Assembly (NCBI RefSeq): GCF_946893725.1
Contig: NZ_CAMPPE010000002.1
Span: forward strand, 186,001-250,000
Reading direction: 5' to 3'
Length of the DNA: 64,000 bases
Source of the DNA: Anaerococcus sp. Marseille-Q5996
Lineage (GTDB): Bacteria; Bacillota; Clostridia; Tissierellales; Peptoniphilaceae
A program made the translations under genes and the position numbers. Below are positions 1 through 8,552 of this stretch, in pieces (positions within the stretch are counted from its first letter, which is position 1; each line of letters begins with the position of its first letter). The notes below the pieces were generated by a model. That model was not told where the DNA came from. It saw nothing but the letters and a program-made list of their open reading frames with translations, and made no database searches.

Positions 1-1
1 T

Positions 2-904
2 CTAGGTTCCATTTTACTAATCTTTTTTTGGAGATATTTTAAGCAAAATTATCTGCTAGCCATAGCTATAATTTTGCCAATTATGATGATTGCTATTGAT
101 AAAAAAGATGCAAATCTTTCAGATAGTGATGATAAAAAGTATAATGATCAGAGATACATCGAATATTTAAGATTGGTTAACGAAAAGGAAAAAATCCAAG
201 AAGTTCTAAGAGTCCTAGAAAATCAAGATAAAACTAGGGATAGGTCAAGTATTAAAGAGATTCAAAAGCTTGATATTAAGGATACTGAAGCTAAGATAAA
301 AAAACTAGAAAATGACCTAGAAGACTTAAGAAATAATAATATTTACTTGGAAAGAAAACTAGCAAGTGCTGAAAATGAGCTAAACAATGAGGTGGACTTG
401 GTAGATAGGCTAAATACTTTAGAGAAAAATCTAAATGATATGGAAAATCAAATAAAAGCCATAAATCTTGCCAAAGATAAGATTATAGAAATAAGCCAAA
501 GTTCTAATACCGACAGGAAAGAATTTGATAGAAAAATATCAGATTTAATTTCTACTATAAGCAAGGATAGATATAGGAATATTTCTTATGATACTGAACT
601 TAATCCAAGTATCATAACAAACACTGGCGAATCTCTAAGTATAGATAAACTTTCAACTGGATTTTATGATCAAATTAACTTTGCCCTTAAATTTTTGATA
701 AATGAAAATAAACTAGATAATTTTATTATTTTCGATGATGCATTTATAAACTATGATTTAGAAAGACTGAGATCAGCCTTGTTCTTTTTGCTTGATTTAG
801 CAAATGATAGGCAAATTATATATCTTACTTGCCATAATCGAGAAGAAGAGGTTTTAAAAAATGAAAACATCGAATTTAATATGATTGATTTGGAGGAAAT
901 ATGA
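2..904 (+). CDS. YhaN-like SMC/Rad50-type ATPase, C-terminal part (5' end outside window)
   Basis: The frame is open from base 2, so the gene starts upstream. The visible part begins with a hydrophobic hairpin (about residues 3-29, rich in Leu/Ile), followed by a long charged coiled coil, then the C-terminal half of an ABC-type ATPase head. The head has a signature-like stretch LSTGFYDQINFALK, a Walker B FIIFDDAFINYD with the D-loop, and a switch His in TCHNRE. A membrane hairpin in the coiled coil with a C-terminal FDDAF Walker B is typical of YhaN proteins, which usually pair with a nuclease or phosphoesterase. The last 4 bp overlap the next gene (ATGA), so the two are translationally coupled. 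The N-terminal Walker A lies outside the window; the role in DNA metabolism is inferred. Confidence 0.75.
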   Translation, partial: LGSILLIFFWRYFKQNYLLAIAIILPIMMIAIDKKDANLSDSDDKKYNDQRYIEYLRLVNEKEKIQEVLRVLENQDKTRDRSSIKEIQKLDIKDTEAKIKKLENDLEDLRNNNIYLERKLASAENELNNEVDLVDRLNTLEKNLNDMENQIKAINLAKDKIIEISQSSNTDRKEFDRKISDLISTISKDRYRNISYDTELNPSIITNTGESLSIDKLSTGFYDQINFALKFLINENKLDNFIIFDDAFINYDLERLRSALFFLLDLANDRQIIYLTCHNREEEVLKNENIEFNMIDLEEI

Positions 905-1578
905 TTTTTGCCCTAGCTGACTTGCATCTTGATTATACAGGGGAAAAGAGCATGGAAGTCTTCGGTTTAAATTGGGAAAATTATCAGGACCGTATTTTTA
1001 ATAATTGGAACGATGTTGTAGGATCTGGTGATACAGTTCTAATTCCAGGGGATATTTCCTGGGCCATGGACTTAGATCATGCAGCCATTGATCTAAAAAA
1101 AATAGATGAGCTAAATGGCAGAAAAATCCTAATGAAAGGCAACCACGATTATTGGTGGACCTCTTTAAATAAAATCAATAATTTGGGTCTAGATTCCGTG
1201 GATTTTTTACAAAACAATTCTTTTAATATTGATGGATACGATATCTGCGGGACACGAGGATGGATACCAAGAGACCATAAGGATTTTACTGACCATGATG
1301 AAAAAATTTTCACCCGTGAACTAATGAGATTAGGTAATTCATTAAGGGCAAGCGGGGATAATAAAAAAATTATCATGCTTCATTATCCGCCAATTAACCA
1401 GGATAAAACATTTAATGAGTTTTATGATATTTGCTTAGATAATAATGTAGAATATTTAATCTATGGTCACCTACATGGTATTGGCCATAATCTTATTAAA
1501 GAAGGAAAATTTGAAGGCATAGACATCAAATGCGTAGCAGGTGATTATATAAATTTTACACCGGTGAGGATAGTATAA
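901..1578 (+). CDS. Metallophosphoesterase, calcineurin-like
   Basis: 225 aa with the full binuclear-metal motif set of the calcineurin-like superfamily: D7-x-H9 in LADLHLD, PGDISW with D51, GNHDYWW with N81-H82-D83, and GHLHG near the C-terminus. No signal peptide, so it is cytoplasmic. The start overlaps the upstream YhaN-like gene by 4 bp and the stop abuts the CYTH gene directly, so the three are one transcription unit. In Bacillus a YhaN relative sits beside the phosphoesterase YhaO, but this protein is shorter and resembles the predicted phosphohydrolase family COG1768. The substrate cannot be read from the sequence. Confidence 0.8.
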   Translation: MIFALADLHLDYTGEKSMEVFGLNWENYQDRIFNNWNDVVGSGDTVLIPGDISWAMDLDHAAIDLKKIDELNGRKILMKGNHDYWWTSLNKINNLGLDSVDFLQNNSFNIDGYDICGTRGWIPRDHKDFTDHDEKIFTRELMRLGNSLRASGDNKKIIMLHYPPINQDKTFNEFYDICLDNNVEYLIYGHLHGIGHNLIKEGKFEGIDIKCVAGDYINFTPVRIV

Positions 1579-2109
1579 ATGCAAAGAGAAATTGAAGTAA
1601 AAGTATTAAATATAAATCCAAAAGAAATTGAAGAAAAATTAAATAATTTAGGTGGGAAAAAAATCTCCCATGAGTTCCAAAAAAATTACACTTTTGCCCC
1701 AAAAGAAGGAGAATTTGAACACGGATATTTAAGAATTCGTGAAACAGAAATTGATGGAGAAAAACAATATATAGAGCTTACCTTTAAACGAGTTGAAAGT
1801 GATAATGACTTTAGGGTAAATAACGAATACACAGTTAATATTGATTCTGTATCTATGATGATTAAAATTCTGGAAGAAATTGGTATAAATTTAGAATACG
1901 AGGGAGAGAAAGAACGTATTTCTTACTCATATAAGGGCCAAAGATTTGATATCGATATTTGGGATAAAAAAACTTATCCAGACCCATATATGGAGATAGA
2001 ATTTACAAATGGGGATATGATGGATGAGATATTAGCTGATCTAAATATTGACAAAAAAAACGTAAGTACTGAATCTATTACAGAACTTAGGTCAAAATTA
2101 AATATGTAA
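1579..2109 (+). CDS. CYTH domain protein (class IV adenylate cyclase / triphosphatase type)
   Basis: 176 aa starting with the diagnostic ExExK motif (E4-I-E6-V-K8), followed by the acidic and basic strands expected of the triphosphate tunnel fold (RIRETE, IELTFKR, then EIEF near residue 150). CYTH proteins hydrolyse inorganic triphosphate or thiamine triphosphate, or make cAMP. The family annotation CyaB is common but activity must be tested; in Firmicutes a triphosphatase role is more likely. The start codon follows the previous stop directly (taa atg). The last gene before the pyr promoter. Confidence 0.8.
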   Translation: MQREIEVKVLNINPKEIEEKLNNLGGKKISHEFQKNYTFAPKEGEFEHGYLRIRETEIDGEKQYIELTFKRVESDNDFRVNNEYTVNIDSVSMMIKILEEIGINLEYEGEKERISYSYKGQRFDIDIWDKKTYPDPYMEIEFTNGDMMDEILADLNIDKKNVSTESITELRSKLNM

Positions 2110-2113
2110 AAAC

Positions 2114-2142
2114 TTGACTAAAAGAAATATTTCGTGTAATAT
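2114..2142 (+). promoter_or_regulatory. Sigma-A promoter of the pyr operon
   Basis: TTGACT (2114-2119), a 17-bp spacer, then TAATAT (2137-2142). Transcription would start near 2149, leaving a leader of about 20 nt with the AAAGGAG ribosome binding site. The leader is too short for a PyrR attenuator, so control must act at initiation or elsewhere. Confidence 0.75.
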
Positions 2143-2167
2143 CTTTAAGGATTAAAGGAGAGTATAA

Positions 2168-3094
2168 ATGATTAGCATTAAAAATTTATTGACATCAGAA
2201 GAACTTTTTAAAGACGATATATACGAAATAGTTGATTTAGCAAATGAAATTATTAAGAGTCCACTAGATTTTTCTCATATGTGTGAGGGGAAAATTTTAG
2301 GGACTCTTTTTTTTGAACCTTCAACTAGGACTAGACTTTCATTTGAATCAGCTATGATTAGGCTTGGTGGATCTGTGGTTGGATTTTCCGATGCAAATGT
2401 ATCTTCATCTACAAAAGGTGAGAGTTTGCAAGATACGGTGAGAACAGTTAGCCAATATGCAGATATCATTGCCATGCGCCATCCGCAAGAAGGTGCGGCA
2501 TACTTAGCATCATTAACTGCAGATTGTCCTATAATAAATGCTGGTGATGGGGGACACCAACATCCTACACAAACTCTAACAGATGTATTAACCATTAGCC
2601 AATACAAGGACTCTTTAGAAAATCATACTATTGGTCTAGTAGGAGATTTAAAATACGGAAGAACTGTGCATTCGCTTTTAAAGGTTATGAATTTATTTGA
2701 TAATAATAACTTTATTCTAATCTCCCCAGAAGAATTAAAATTACCTCAATATGTAAAGGAAGATGTATTTAAAGATAAGCAAAACTATATCGAAACAACC
2801 AACCTAGATGAGGTTATGGATAAAGTTGATATTCTTTATATGACTCGTATCCAAAAGGAAAGATTCTTTTCAATGAGCCAATACACAAGACTTAAAGATT
2901 CGTATATCCTAGATAAGGCAAAACTTAAAAGAGCTAAAGAATATATGATTATTATGCACCCACTTCCAAGGGTAAATGAAATTGCAACAGAAGTAGACAA
3001 AGATCCAAGAGCTGTTTACTTCAATCAAGTAAAATACGGCATGTATATAAGAATGGCTCTTATTGTGAAATTATTGGAGGCGAATAATGCTTGA
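2168..3094 (+). CDS. pyrB: Aspartate carbamoyltransferase catalytic subunit PyrB
   Basis: 308 aa, the usual length. Condenses carbamoyl phosphate with aspartate, the first committed step of UMP synthesis. The carbamoyl-phosphate loop [13 protein letters not shown] (S52-T-R-T-R56) and the C-terminal HPLPR motif are intact. A strong AAAGGAG lies 7 bp upstream of the ATG. It overlaps pyrI by 8 bp, so catalytic and regulatory chains are made in coupled fashion, as in the E. coli-type dodecameric enzyme. First gene of a seven-gene pyr operon. Confidence 0.96.
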   Translation: MISIKNLLTSEELFKDDIYEIVDLANEIIKSPLDFSHMCEGKILGTLFFEPSTRTRLSFESAMIRLGGSVVGFSDANVSSSTKGESLQDTVRTVSQYADIIAMRHPQEGAAYLASLTADCPIINAGDGGHQHPTQTLTDVLTISQYKDSLENHTIGLVGDLKYGRTVHSLLKVMNLFDNNNFILISPEELKLPQYVKEDVFKDKQNYIETTNLDEVMDKVDILYMTRIQKERFFSMSQYTRLKDSYILDKAKLKRAKEYMIIMHPLPRVNEIATEVDKDPRAVYFNQVKYGMYIRMALIVKLLEANNA

Positions 3095-3515
3095 GATTAC
3101 AAGTTTAAAAAACGGAATAGTTATTGACCACGTTAAGCCAGGAAATGGAATAAAAATATTTGAACTACTAGGACTCGCTGATCTTGATGATCAAGTAGCC
3201 TTAATATTAAATGCTGAGTCATCAAATATGGGCAGAAAAGACATAATCAAAGTGGAAAACCACCAAGATTTAGACCTAGATATAGTATCTATTATAGATC
3301 CTACTGCTACTGTAAATATTATCGAAAACGAAGAAGTAGTAGAAAAAAAGGTCTTGGAATTACCAGAAGTTATAGAAAATATTCTTACCTGCCAAAATCC
3401 AAAATGTATTTCAACCTCAGAAAGATCAGTAACATCAAAATTCATCCTTATTAACCCTGAAGAAACAAAATACAAATGTGCCTACTGTGATCACATTTAT
3501 GATGTGGAAGAATAA
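3087..3515 (+). CDS. pyrI: Aspartate carbamoyltransferase regulatory subunit PyrI
   Basis: 142 aa. N-terminal allosteric nucleotide-binding domain and C-terminal zinc domain with four cysteines C102, C107, C131 and C134 (CQNPKC and CAYC), the set that holds zinc at the interface to PyrB. Its presence means this ATCase should show CTP/ATP allostery, unlike the Bacillus enzyme, which has PyrB only. Overlaps pyrB by 8 bp and shares one base with pyrC (TAATG). Confidence 0.95.
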   Translation: MLEITSLKNGIVIDHVKPGNGIKIFELLGLADLDDQVALILNAESSNMGRKDIIKVENHQDLDLDIVSIIDPTATVNIIENEEVVEKKVLELPEVIENILTCQNPKCISTSERSVTSKFILINPEETKYKCAYCDHIYDVEE

Positions 3516-4708
3516 TGAAACAGATATTTAAAAATTGCTATGCCTTTGATGATGTAAAGATTTCAAAAAAACCAATCTATGTTGAAGATGGAATAATTGT
3601 TGAGGCATTTAAAGAAAATGAAGCTGATCAAGTAATTGATTGTGAAAACTTAACCCTAGTCCCATCCTTTGTAGATATGCACGTACATTTTAGAGATCCA
3701 GGATTTACTTACAAAGAAGACTTAGAAACAGGATCTCACTCAGCCCTTGCAGGTGGCTATACTTCTGTACTTTTAATGGGAAATACAAAACCAACTGTAT
3801 CTAGTCCAGATATTTATAATGACATTATAAAGCGTGGAAAAGAATTAGATTTAATTGATATTGACCAAGTATATACTATTACTGAAAATTTTGATGGTAA
3901 AACACTAGACCACCTAGATTATATGCCAGAATCTGTAAAATATATTTCAGATGATGGGCATGGAGTAAATGATGATATGGTTATGTATAAGGCTATGGAA
4001 AAAGCAAAAGAACTAGGCGTTGTTATGACCCTACATGAAGAAGTTGATGAAGTTTCTGATGTGGATTATGAAATTGCAGAAGATGCTATGACCCTTCGTG
4101 ATTGTTACTATGCTTATAAATTAAATTGCCCTGTACATTTTTCTCACGTTTCAACCAAGGGTGCTATCACGGCTATAAAATACTTTAAAGATTTAGGTGC
4201 ACCAATTACTTGCGAAGTTACTCCTCACCACTTATTATTAGCTGATAAAGGACGCGAAGAAGTAAAAGTAAATCCACCTATAAGAAAAGAAGAGGATAGA
4301 AAAACTTTAATAGAAATGATTAAAAATGGTACTGTAGATGCAATATCCACAGACCATGCTCCTCATAGTAAGGAAGATAAGGGAAAAGGTGCACCAGGTT
4401 TTATTGGTATAGAAACTGCTTTTTCAACTTGCTATGAAGTTTTAGTAAAATCGGGTGAAATTTCTTTAAACGATTTGATAAAAATAATGGCAACAAATCC
4501 TTCAAAATTATTGGGGTTAAATAAAGGAAAACTTGAAGTAGGATATGAAGCAGACTTTACCTTAATAGACCTAGATGAATCTTATATTTATAAAGAAGAA
4601 GATATAAAATCAAAATCAAAAAATTCTTTATTTATAGATCAAGAACTTTTTGGCAAGGTTAAAAAAGTTTATAAGAAAGGTGTCCTAAAATATGCAGATA
4701 ATAGATAG
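3515..4708 (+). CDS. pyrC: Dihydroorotase PyrC (class I)
   Basis: 397 aa amidohydrolase that cyclises carbamoyl aspartate to dihydroorotate. Metal ligands appear in MHVHFRD (H56, H58), in HFSHVST and in STDHAPHS with the catalytic Asp; the substrate loop APGFIGIET follows. Length and motifs fit the class I enzyme of Firmicutes. The start shares one base with the pyrI stop, and the 3' end overlaps pyrF by 17 bp. Confidence 0.95.
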   Translation: MKQIFKNCYAFDDVKISKKPIYVEDGIIVEAFKENEADQVIDCENLTLVPSFVDMHVHFRDPGFTYKEDLETGSHSALAGGYTSVLLMGNTKPTVSSPDIYNDIIKRGKELDLIDIDQVYTITENFDGKTLDHLDYMPESVKYISDDGHGVNDDMVMYKAMEKAKELGVVMTLHEEVDEVSDVDYEIAEDAMTLRDCYYAYKLNCPVHFSHVSTKGAITAIKYFKDLGAPITCEVTPHHLLLADKGREEVKVNPPIRKEEDRKTLIEMIKNGTVDAISTDHAPHSKEDKGKGAPGFIGIETAFSTCYEVLVKSGEISLNDLIKIMATNPSKLLGLNKGKLEVGYEADFTLIDLDESYIYKEEDIKSKSKNSLFIDQELFGKVKKVYKKGVLKYADNR

Positions 4709-5555
4709 ATTATATAAAGAAGTGGAAGAAAAGGGATTTGTCTGTGTAGGCCTTGACACTTCCCTCGATTACATACCAGAAAAAAATAAGGAAAGTAAAA
4801 GCATTCATGAGGCTATCTTTGATTTCAATAAAGAAATTATAGATGCTACTTGTGACATAACAGCCATCTATAAGCTTCAAATAGCCTATTATGAGTCTTA
4901 CGGTATTGAAGGAATGCTTGCTTATAGGGATACTCTAGCATATCTAAAAGAAGAAGATTTATTATCCATAGGTGATATTAAAAGATCAGATATAGCAGCA
5001 TCTGCAAGTCAATATGCCAAAGCCCACTTTGAGGGAGATTTTGAAACAGAATTTATAACCCTAAATCCATATATGGGAATGGACTCAATTGAGCCTTATG
5101 AAGAATATTTAGCAAGTGGTAAAAAAGGAGTTTTTGTCTTACTAAGAACATCAAATCCTGGGGCAAACGACTTTGAAGTCTTAAAAACAGATGGAGAAGA
5201 ATTGTTCTTTAAAGTAGGAGATAAATTACAAGAGCTAAATGAAAAATATATAGGAGAATCCGGTTATGGTCCAGTAGGCTTTGTAGTAGGAGCAACCCAT
5301 ACCAAAGAAGTTGAAGAAATTAGAGAAAGATATAAAAATAATTTCTTTTTAATTCCAGGTTTTGGTGCCCAAGGAGCAGATAGCTTAAATGTTTATAAAC
5401 TTTTAAATGACAATAACGGTGGAGTGGTTAATAATTCCCGTGGCGTATTAAAAGCTTATATGAACTACGAAGATGGGGCAGATAATATTGGTAAATACGC
5501 TAGAGAAGCTGTTTTAAAAACCAGAGAGGATATTTTAAAAAATGAAGACCTATAA
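4692..5555 (+). CDS. pyrF: Orotidine 5'-phosphate decarboxylase PyrF (group 2)
   Basis: 287 aa, the longer group 2 form. Decarboxylates OMP to UMP, the last step. The catalytic D-x-K-x-x-D tetrad is in [14 protein letters not shown], and the phosphate loop GFGAQG lies near residue 225. The start inside the last codons of pyrC (17-bp overlap) is supported by the conserved beginning of the protein, [16 protein letters not shown]. Overlaps pyrK by 14 bp. Confidence 0.95.
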   Translation: MQIIDRLYKEVEEKGFVCVGLDTSLDYIPEKNKESKSIHEAIFDFNKEIIDATCDITAIYKLQIAYYESYGIEGMLAYRDTLAYLKEEDLLSIGDIKRSDIAASASQYAKAHFEGDFETEFITLNPYMGMDSIEPYEEYLASGKKGVFVLLRTSNPGANDFEVLKTDGEELFFKVGDKLQELNEKYIGESGYGPVGFVVGATHTKEVEEIRERYKNNFFLIPGFGAQGADSLNVYKLLNDNNGGVVNNSRGVLKAYMNYEDGADNIGKYAREAVLKTREDILKNEDL

Positions 5556-6267
5556 AAATGGTGTGATTACAGAAAATATTGAAATAGCTCCTAGTATTTG
5601 GAAAATGAAAGTCGATATAGGTTTAAAGGCAAAATCTGGCCAATTTTTTATGTTTAGAACAGAAAGTTTTAGAAACGAGCCACTTTTATCTCGTCCTTTT
5701 GGAGTTTGCGATCAAGACGATGAAGAGCTTACATTTTTATACCAAGTGGTAGGTGCAGGCACTGAAATTATGGCAGGACTCACTCCAGGCCATAAGGTAA
5801 AGCTTTTAGGTCCTTTAGGCAGAGGATTTGATATTGACCTTGCTAAGGATAAAAAAGTTGCTGTAGTAGCTGGAGGAATAGGTATAGCACCACTTTTAGA
5901 TTTAGTAAAAAATTTACCTCATAAACCAGATTTTTACGCAGGATTTACCTTTGACCCTTACTTTGTAGATGACTTTAGACCCTATGTAAAATCAGTAACT
6001 ACTACCTCATTTAAAAATGATAAAAAGTTTATCACAGAATATTTAAATCCAGATGACTATGACGTAATTTATGCTTGTGGTCCAAATGGTTTGCTTAAGG
6101 CAATTCATGACAAAAATATCAAAGCACACCTACAAGTATCCATGGAAGCGCATATGGCTTGTGGGATTGGAGCATGCCTTGGTTGTACAGTGCCAAGTGC
6201 TGATGGAGAATTTTTAAGAGTCTGCAAGGACGGCCCAGTTTTTGATGCAAGGGAGGTTTTTGAATGA
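5542..6267 (+). CDS. pyrK: Dihydroorotate dehydrogenase B electron transfer subunit PyrK
   Basis: 241 aa flavoprotein of the ferredoxin-reductase family. FAD-binding RPFGVCD near residue 52, NAD-binding [13 protein letters not shown] near residue 115, and a C-terminal cysteine cluster [10 protein letters not shown] with a later VCKDGPVF that binds the 2Fe-2S cluster. It passes electrons from PyrD to NAD+. The start lies in the last codons of pyrF and the end overlaps pyrD by 4 bp (ATGA), so the two subunits are coupled. Confidence 0.95.
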   Translation: MKTYKNGVITENIEIAPSIWKMKVDIGLKAKSGQFFMFRTESFRNEPLLSRPFGVCDQDDEELTFLYQVVGAGTEIMAGLTPGHKVKLLGPLGRGFDIDLAKDKKVAVVAGGIGIAPLLDLVKNLPHKPDFYAGFTFDPYFVDDFRPYVKSVTTTSFKNDKKFITEYLNPDDYDVIYACGPNGLLKAIHDKNIKAHLQVSMEAHMACGIGACLGCTVPSADGEFLRVCKDGPVFDAREVFE

Positions 6268-7163
6268 ATATAGGAGTAGATATTTGTGGTATCCACTTTA
6301 AAAACCCAGTTATAGCTGCAAGTGGAACTTTTGGTTTTGGAAAAGAATTTGCAGATTATATAGACTTAAATAAGCTAGGTGGTATTTGTTCTAAAGGCCT
6401 TACATTAAATAAAAACTTGGGCAATGCCGGTATAAGAATCCACGAAACCCCATCAGGTATTATGAACTCAATTGGACTTCAAAACCCAGGTATAGAATAT
6501 TTTGTAAATGAAGAACTTCCATTTTTACTTAGCAAGGATACAGTTACAATTGCAAACCTAGGCGGCCATTCAATAGAAGACTATGTAAAAGGCGCAAGCA
6601 TCCTAGAAAAAACTGATGTGCCTATGATAGAACTAAATATTTCTTGCCCAAATGTCAAAGAGGGTGGTATGGCCTTTGGTACAAATCCAATTAAGGCCAG
6701 TGAAGTCATATCAAAAGTAAAAAAAGAAACTAAAAAACCACTTATAGTAAAACTTTCTCCAAATGTAGGATCTATTTCAGATTTTTCAAAGCTTGCTGAG
6801 GATAATGGGGCAGATGCAATTTCATTAGTAAATACCTTTAACGCTATGGCCATAGATATAAATACAAAAGCTCCAGTTTTTGTAAACAAAACTGCAGGTC
6901 TATCGGGACCAGCCATAAAACCAATAGCTTTAAGAATGGTTTATGAAGCAGCTCATGCAGTAGATATTCCAGTTATTGGCATGGGTGGAATAATGGATTA
7001 CAAAGATGCCCTAGAATTTATAATGGCAGGAGCATCTGCTATCCAAGTAGGGACTGCAAATTTTGTAGACTACAATACCATGCTAGATGTTGCTCTAGGT
7101 ATAGAAAATTACTTACTGGAAAATAATATAGAAGATATAAAAGAAATCACAGGAATTATTTAG
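6264..7163 (+). CDS. pyrD: Dihydroorotate dehydrogenase B catalytic subunit PyrD
   Basis: 299 aa TIM barrel with FMN. NISCPNVKEGG holds the active-site cysteine typical of class 1B, and VKLSPNV the flavin-contacting lysine. GMGGIMDYKDALEFIMAGA is the C-terminal phosphate-binding region. Being NAD-dependent (with PyrK), it suits an anaerobe without a quinone chain. ATGA overlap with pyrK. Confidence 0.96.
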   Translation: MNIGVDICGIHFKNPVIAASGTFGFGKEFADYIDLNKLGGICSKGLTLNKNLGNAGIRIHETPSGIMNSIGLQNPGIEYFVNEELPFLLSKDTVTIANLGGHSIEDYVKGASILEKTDVPMIELNISCPNVKEGGMAFGTNPIKASEVISKVKKETKKPLIVKLSPNVGSISDFSKLAEDNGADAISLVNTFNAMAIDINTKAPVFVNKTAGLSGPAIKPIALRMVYEAAHAVDIPVIGMGGIMDYKDALEFIMAGASAIQVGTANFVDYNTMLDVALGIENYLLENNIEDIKEITGII

Positions 7164-7171
7164 GAGAGAAT

Positions 7172-7750
7172 ATGGATAAGACTATAGAATTATTAAAAAA
7201 ATCAGATGCTCTTTTAGAAGGTCACTTCTTACTTTCAAGCGGAAAACACTCTGATAGATACATCCAGTGTGCAAAATTAATCCAACACCCAGAATACTGT
7301 AAGGAAGTTTCTGAAATAATTGCAGAAAAATTAAAAGAAGCTAATATTGATGTTGATTTATGTGTAGGACCTGCCATGGGTGGAGTTATTATCTCTTATG
7401 AAGTAGCAAAAGTTCTTGGAACAAATGCAATTTTTACAGAAAGAGTAGATAATGAAATGACCTTGCGACGTGGATTTGAAATCACAGAAGGGGCAAGGGT
7501 AATTGTAGTAGAAGATGTAATTACCACAGGCAAATCTTCGTTTGAAACTGTAGATGTAATTAGATCATATGGGGCTGAAGTTGTTGCTCTTGCATCTATA
7601 GTAAATAGATCAAATAAAGATGAAATAAATGGATTGCCAATAATTTCTGCAAGCAAAATAGACGTAAATACTTATGACGCAGATGACTTACCAGAACACT
7701 TAAAAAATACAGAAGCTGTAAAACCTGGGTCAAGAAAAATCATACAATAA
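7172..7750 (+). CDS. pyrE: Orotate phosphoribosyltransferase PyrE
   Basis: 192 aa. PRPP-binding signature VIVVEDVITTGKS near residue 110, plus the N-terminal FLLSSGKHSDRYIQC substrate loop. Makes OMP from orotate and PRPP for PyrF. GGAGAG lies just upstream of the ATG, with an 8-bp gap from pyrD. Last gene of the operon; carbamoyl phosphate synthetase (carAB), pyrR and uracil transport are not in the window. Confidence 0.96.
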   Translation: MDKTIELLKKSDALLEGHFLLSSGKHSDRYIQCAKLIQHPEYCKEVSEIIAEKLKEANIDVDLCVGPAMGGVIISYEVAKVLGTNAIFTERVDNEMTLRRGFEITEGARVIVVEDVITTGKSSFETVDVIRSYGAEVVALASIVNRSNKDEINGLPIISASKIDVNTYDADDLPEHLKNTEAVKPGSRKIIQ

Positions 7751-7751
7751 T

Positions 7752-7780
7752 TTGCGTATTTATTTCCTAGCTAATATAAT
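7752..7780 (+). promoter_or_regulatory. Promoter of the glucosaminidase gene
   Basis: TTGCGT (7752-7757), a 17-bp spacer and a perfect TATAAT (7775-7780), starting directly after the pyrE stop codon. There is no clear terminator between pyrE and this promoter, so pyr read-through is possible. Confidence 0.7.
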
Positions 7781-7809
7781 TTATAAAAAAGCAAGGATTT
7801 AATTTATAT

Positions 7810-8520
7810 ATGAAAAATAAAAAAATGACGTCATCAATTTTAAGACTTATTTCCATAACATTTTGCCTAATTATATTAAGTGCAAAAACTGTATTAGCGT
7901 CAAAAGATCAAACAAAATCAAATTTATTGAATGGGATAAATAAAATAGATTACGAATCAAGTCTGCTCAAAAAAACTAGGGCAGAAAAATTTTCTAAATT
8001 AGAAGATGATTTAAATATTTTTTACGACAAAGGTTCAAGTAAAATTGACTCTAAAAATATGTTTTATGCTCTAAATGTACCAGAATTTACCGAAGAAGAG
8101 TATGAAACTGCCTTAGATGGTACTGGTTTAGCTGGACTTGGCAAAGATTTTAAAAATGCGGGAGATACTTATGGAGTAAATCCAATATTGCTAATGGCAA
8201 TGGCAAAACATGAAACTGGCAATGGAACAAGTGAATTATTTATAAATAAGAATAATTTATTTGGATTTAATGCAGTTGACCATGATCCTTACAATATGGC
8301 CACAGATTTTAATACTCCTGCTGATTCCATAAATACAGTAGCAAAACACTTAAAGGAAAATTATTTATCAAGTGAAGGGCCATATTATAATGGTATTTCG
8401 ACAGATGCCATTGGTATAAATTATGCAACAGACCCAGATTGGTCAAAAAAAGTAAATTGGATGATGATAGAAGTTGCAAACGCAATGATTGAAAATTTTA
8501 AAGATGATACAGGAATGTAA
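7810..8520 (+). CDS. Secreted glucosaminidase-domain peptidoglycan hydrolase
   Basis: 236 aa. Residues 1-31 form a signal peptide: lysine-rich start, hydrophobic core, and a probable cleavage after TVLA. Residues about 115-230 are a glucosaminidase domain (GH73-like): ILLMAMAKHETGNG carries the likely catalytic E135, followed by KNNLFGFNA and a terminal W-rich stretch typical of these lytic enzymes. No cell-wall binding repeat, LPXTG or SH3 domain is seen, so it may act as a small free hydrolase. It stands alone between the pyr operon and the GlgB-like gene, with its own promoter and a weak terminator. Confidence 0.82.
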   Translation: MKNKKMTSSILRLISITFCLIILSAKTVLASKDQTKSNLLNGINKIDYESSLLKKTRAEKFSKLEDDLNIFYDKGSSKIDSKNMFYALNVPEFTEEEYETALDGTGLAGLGKDFKNAGDTYGVNPILLMAMAKHETGNGTSELFINKNNLFGFNAVDHDPYNMATDFNTPADSINTVAKHLKENYLSSEGPYYNGISTDAIGINYATDPDWSKKVNWMMIEVANAMIENFKDDTGM

Positions 8521-8534
8521 CCTGTCTTTTTTTA
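8509..8534 (+). terminator. Weak intrinsic terminator overlapping the stop codon
   Basis: ACAGG (8509-8513) pairs with CCTGT (8521-8525) around a 7-nt loop that contains the stop codon; a run of T follows. The short stem suggests partial termination, leaving some read-through into the GlgB-like gene. Confidence 0.45.
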
Positions 8535-8552
8535 AAATAATAGTGAGGAATT

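Noticed and set aside
2143-2167. PyrR or riboswitch leader before pyrB
   Set aside because: Only about 20 nt separate the predicted start site from the ATG region; no structure fits.
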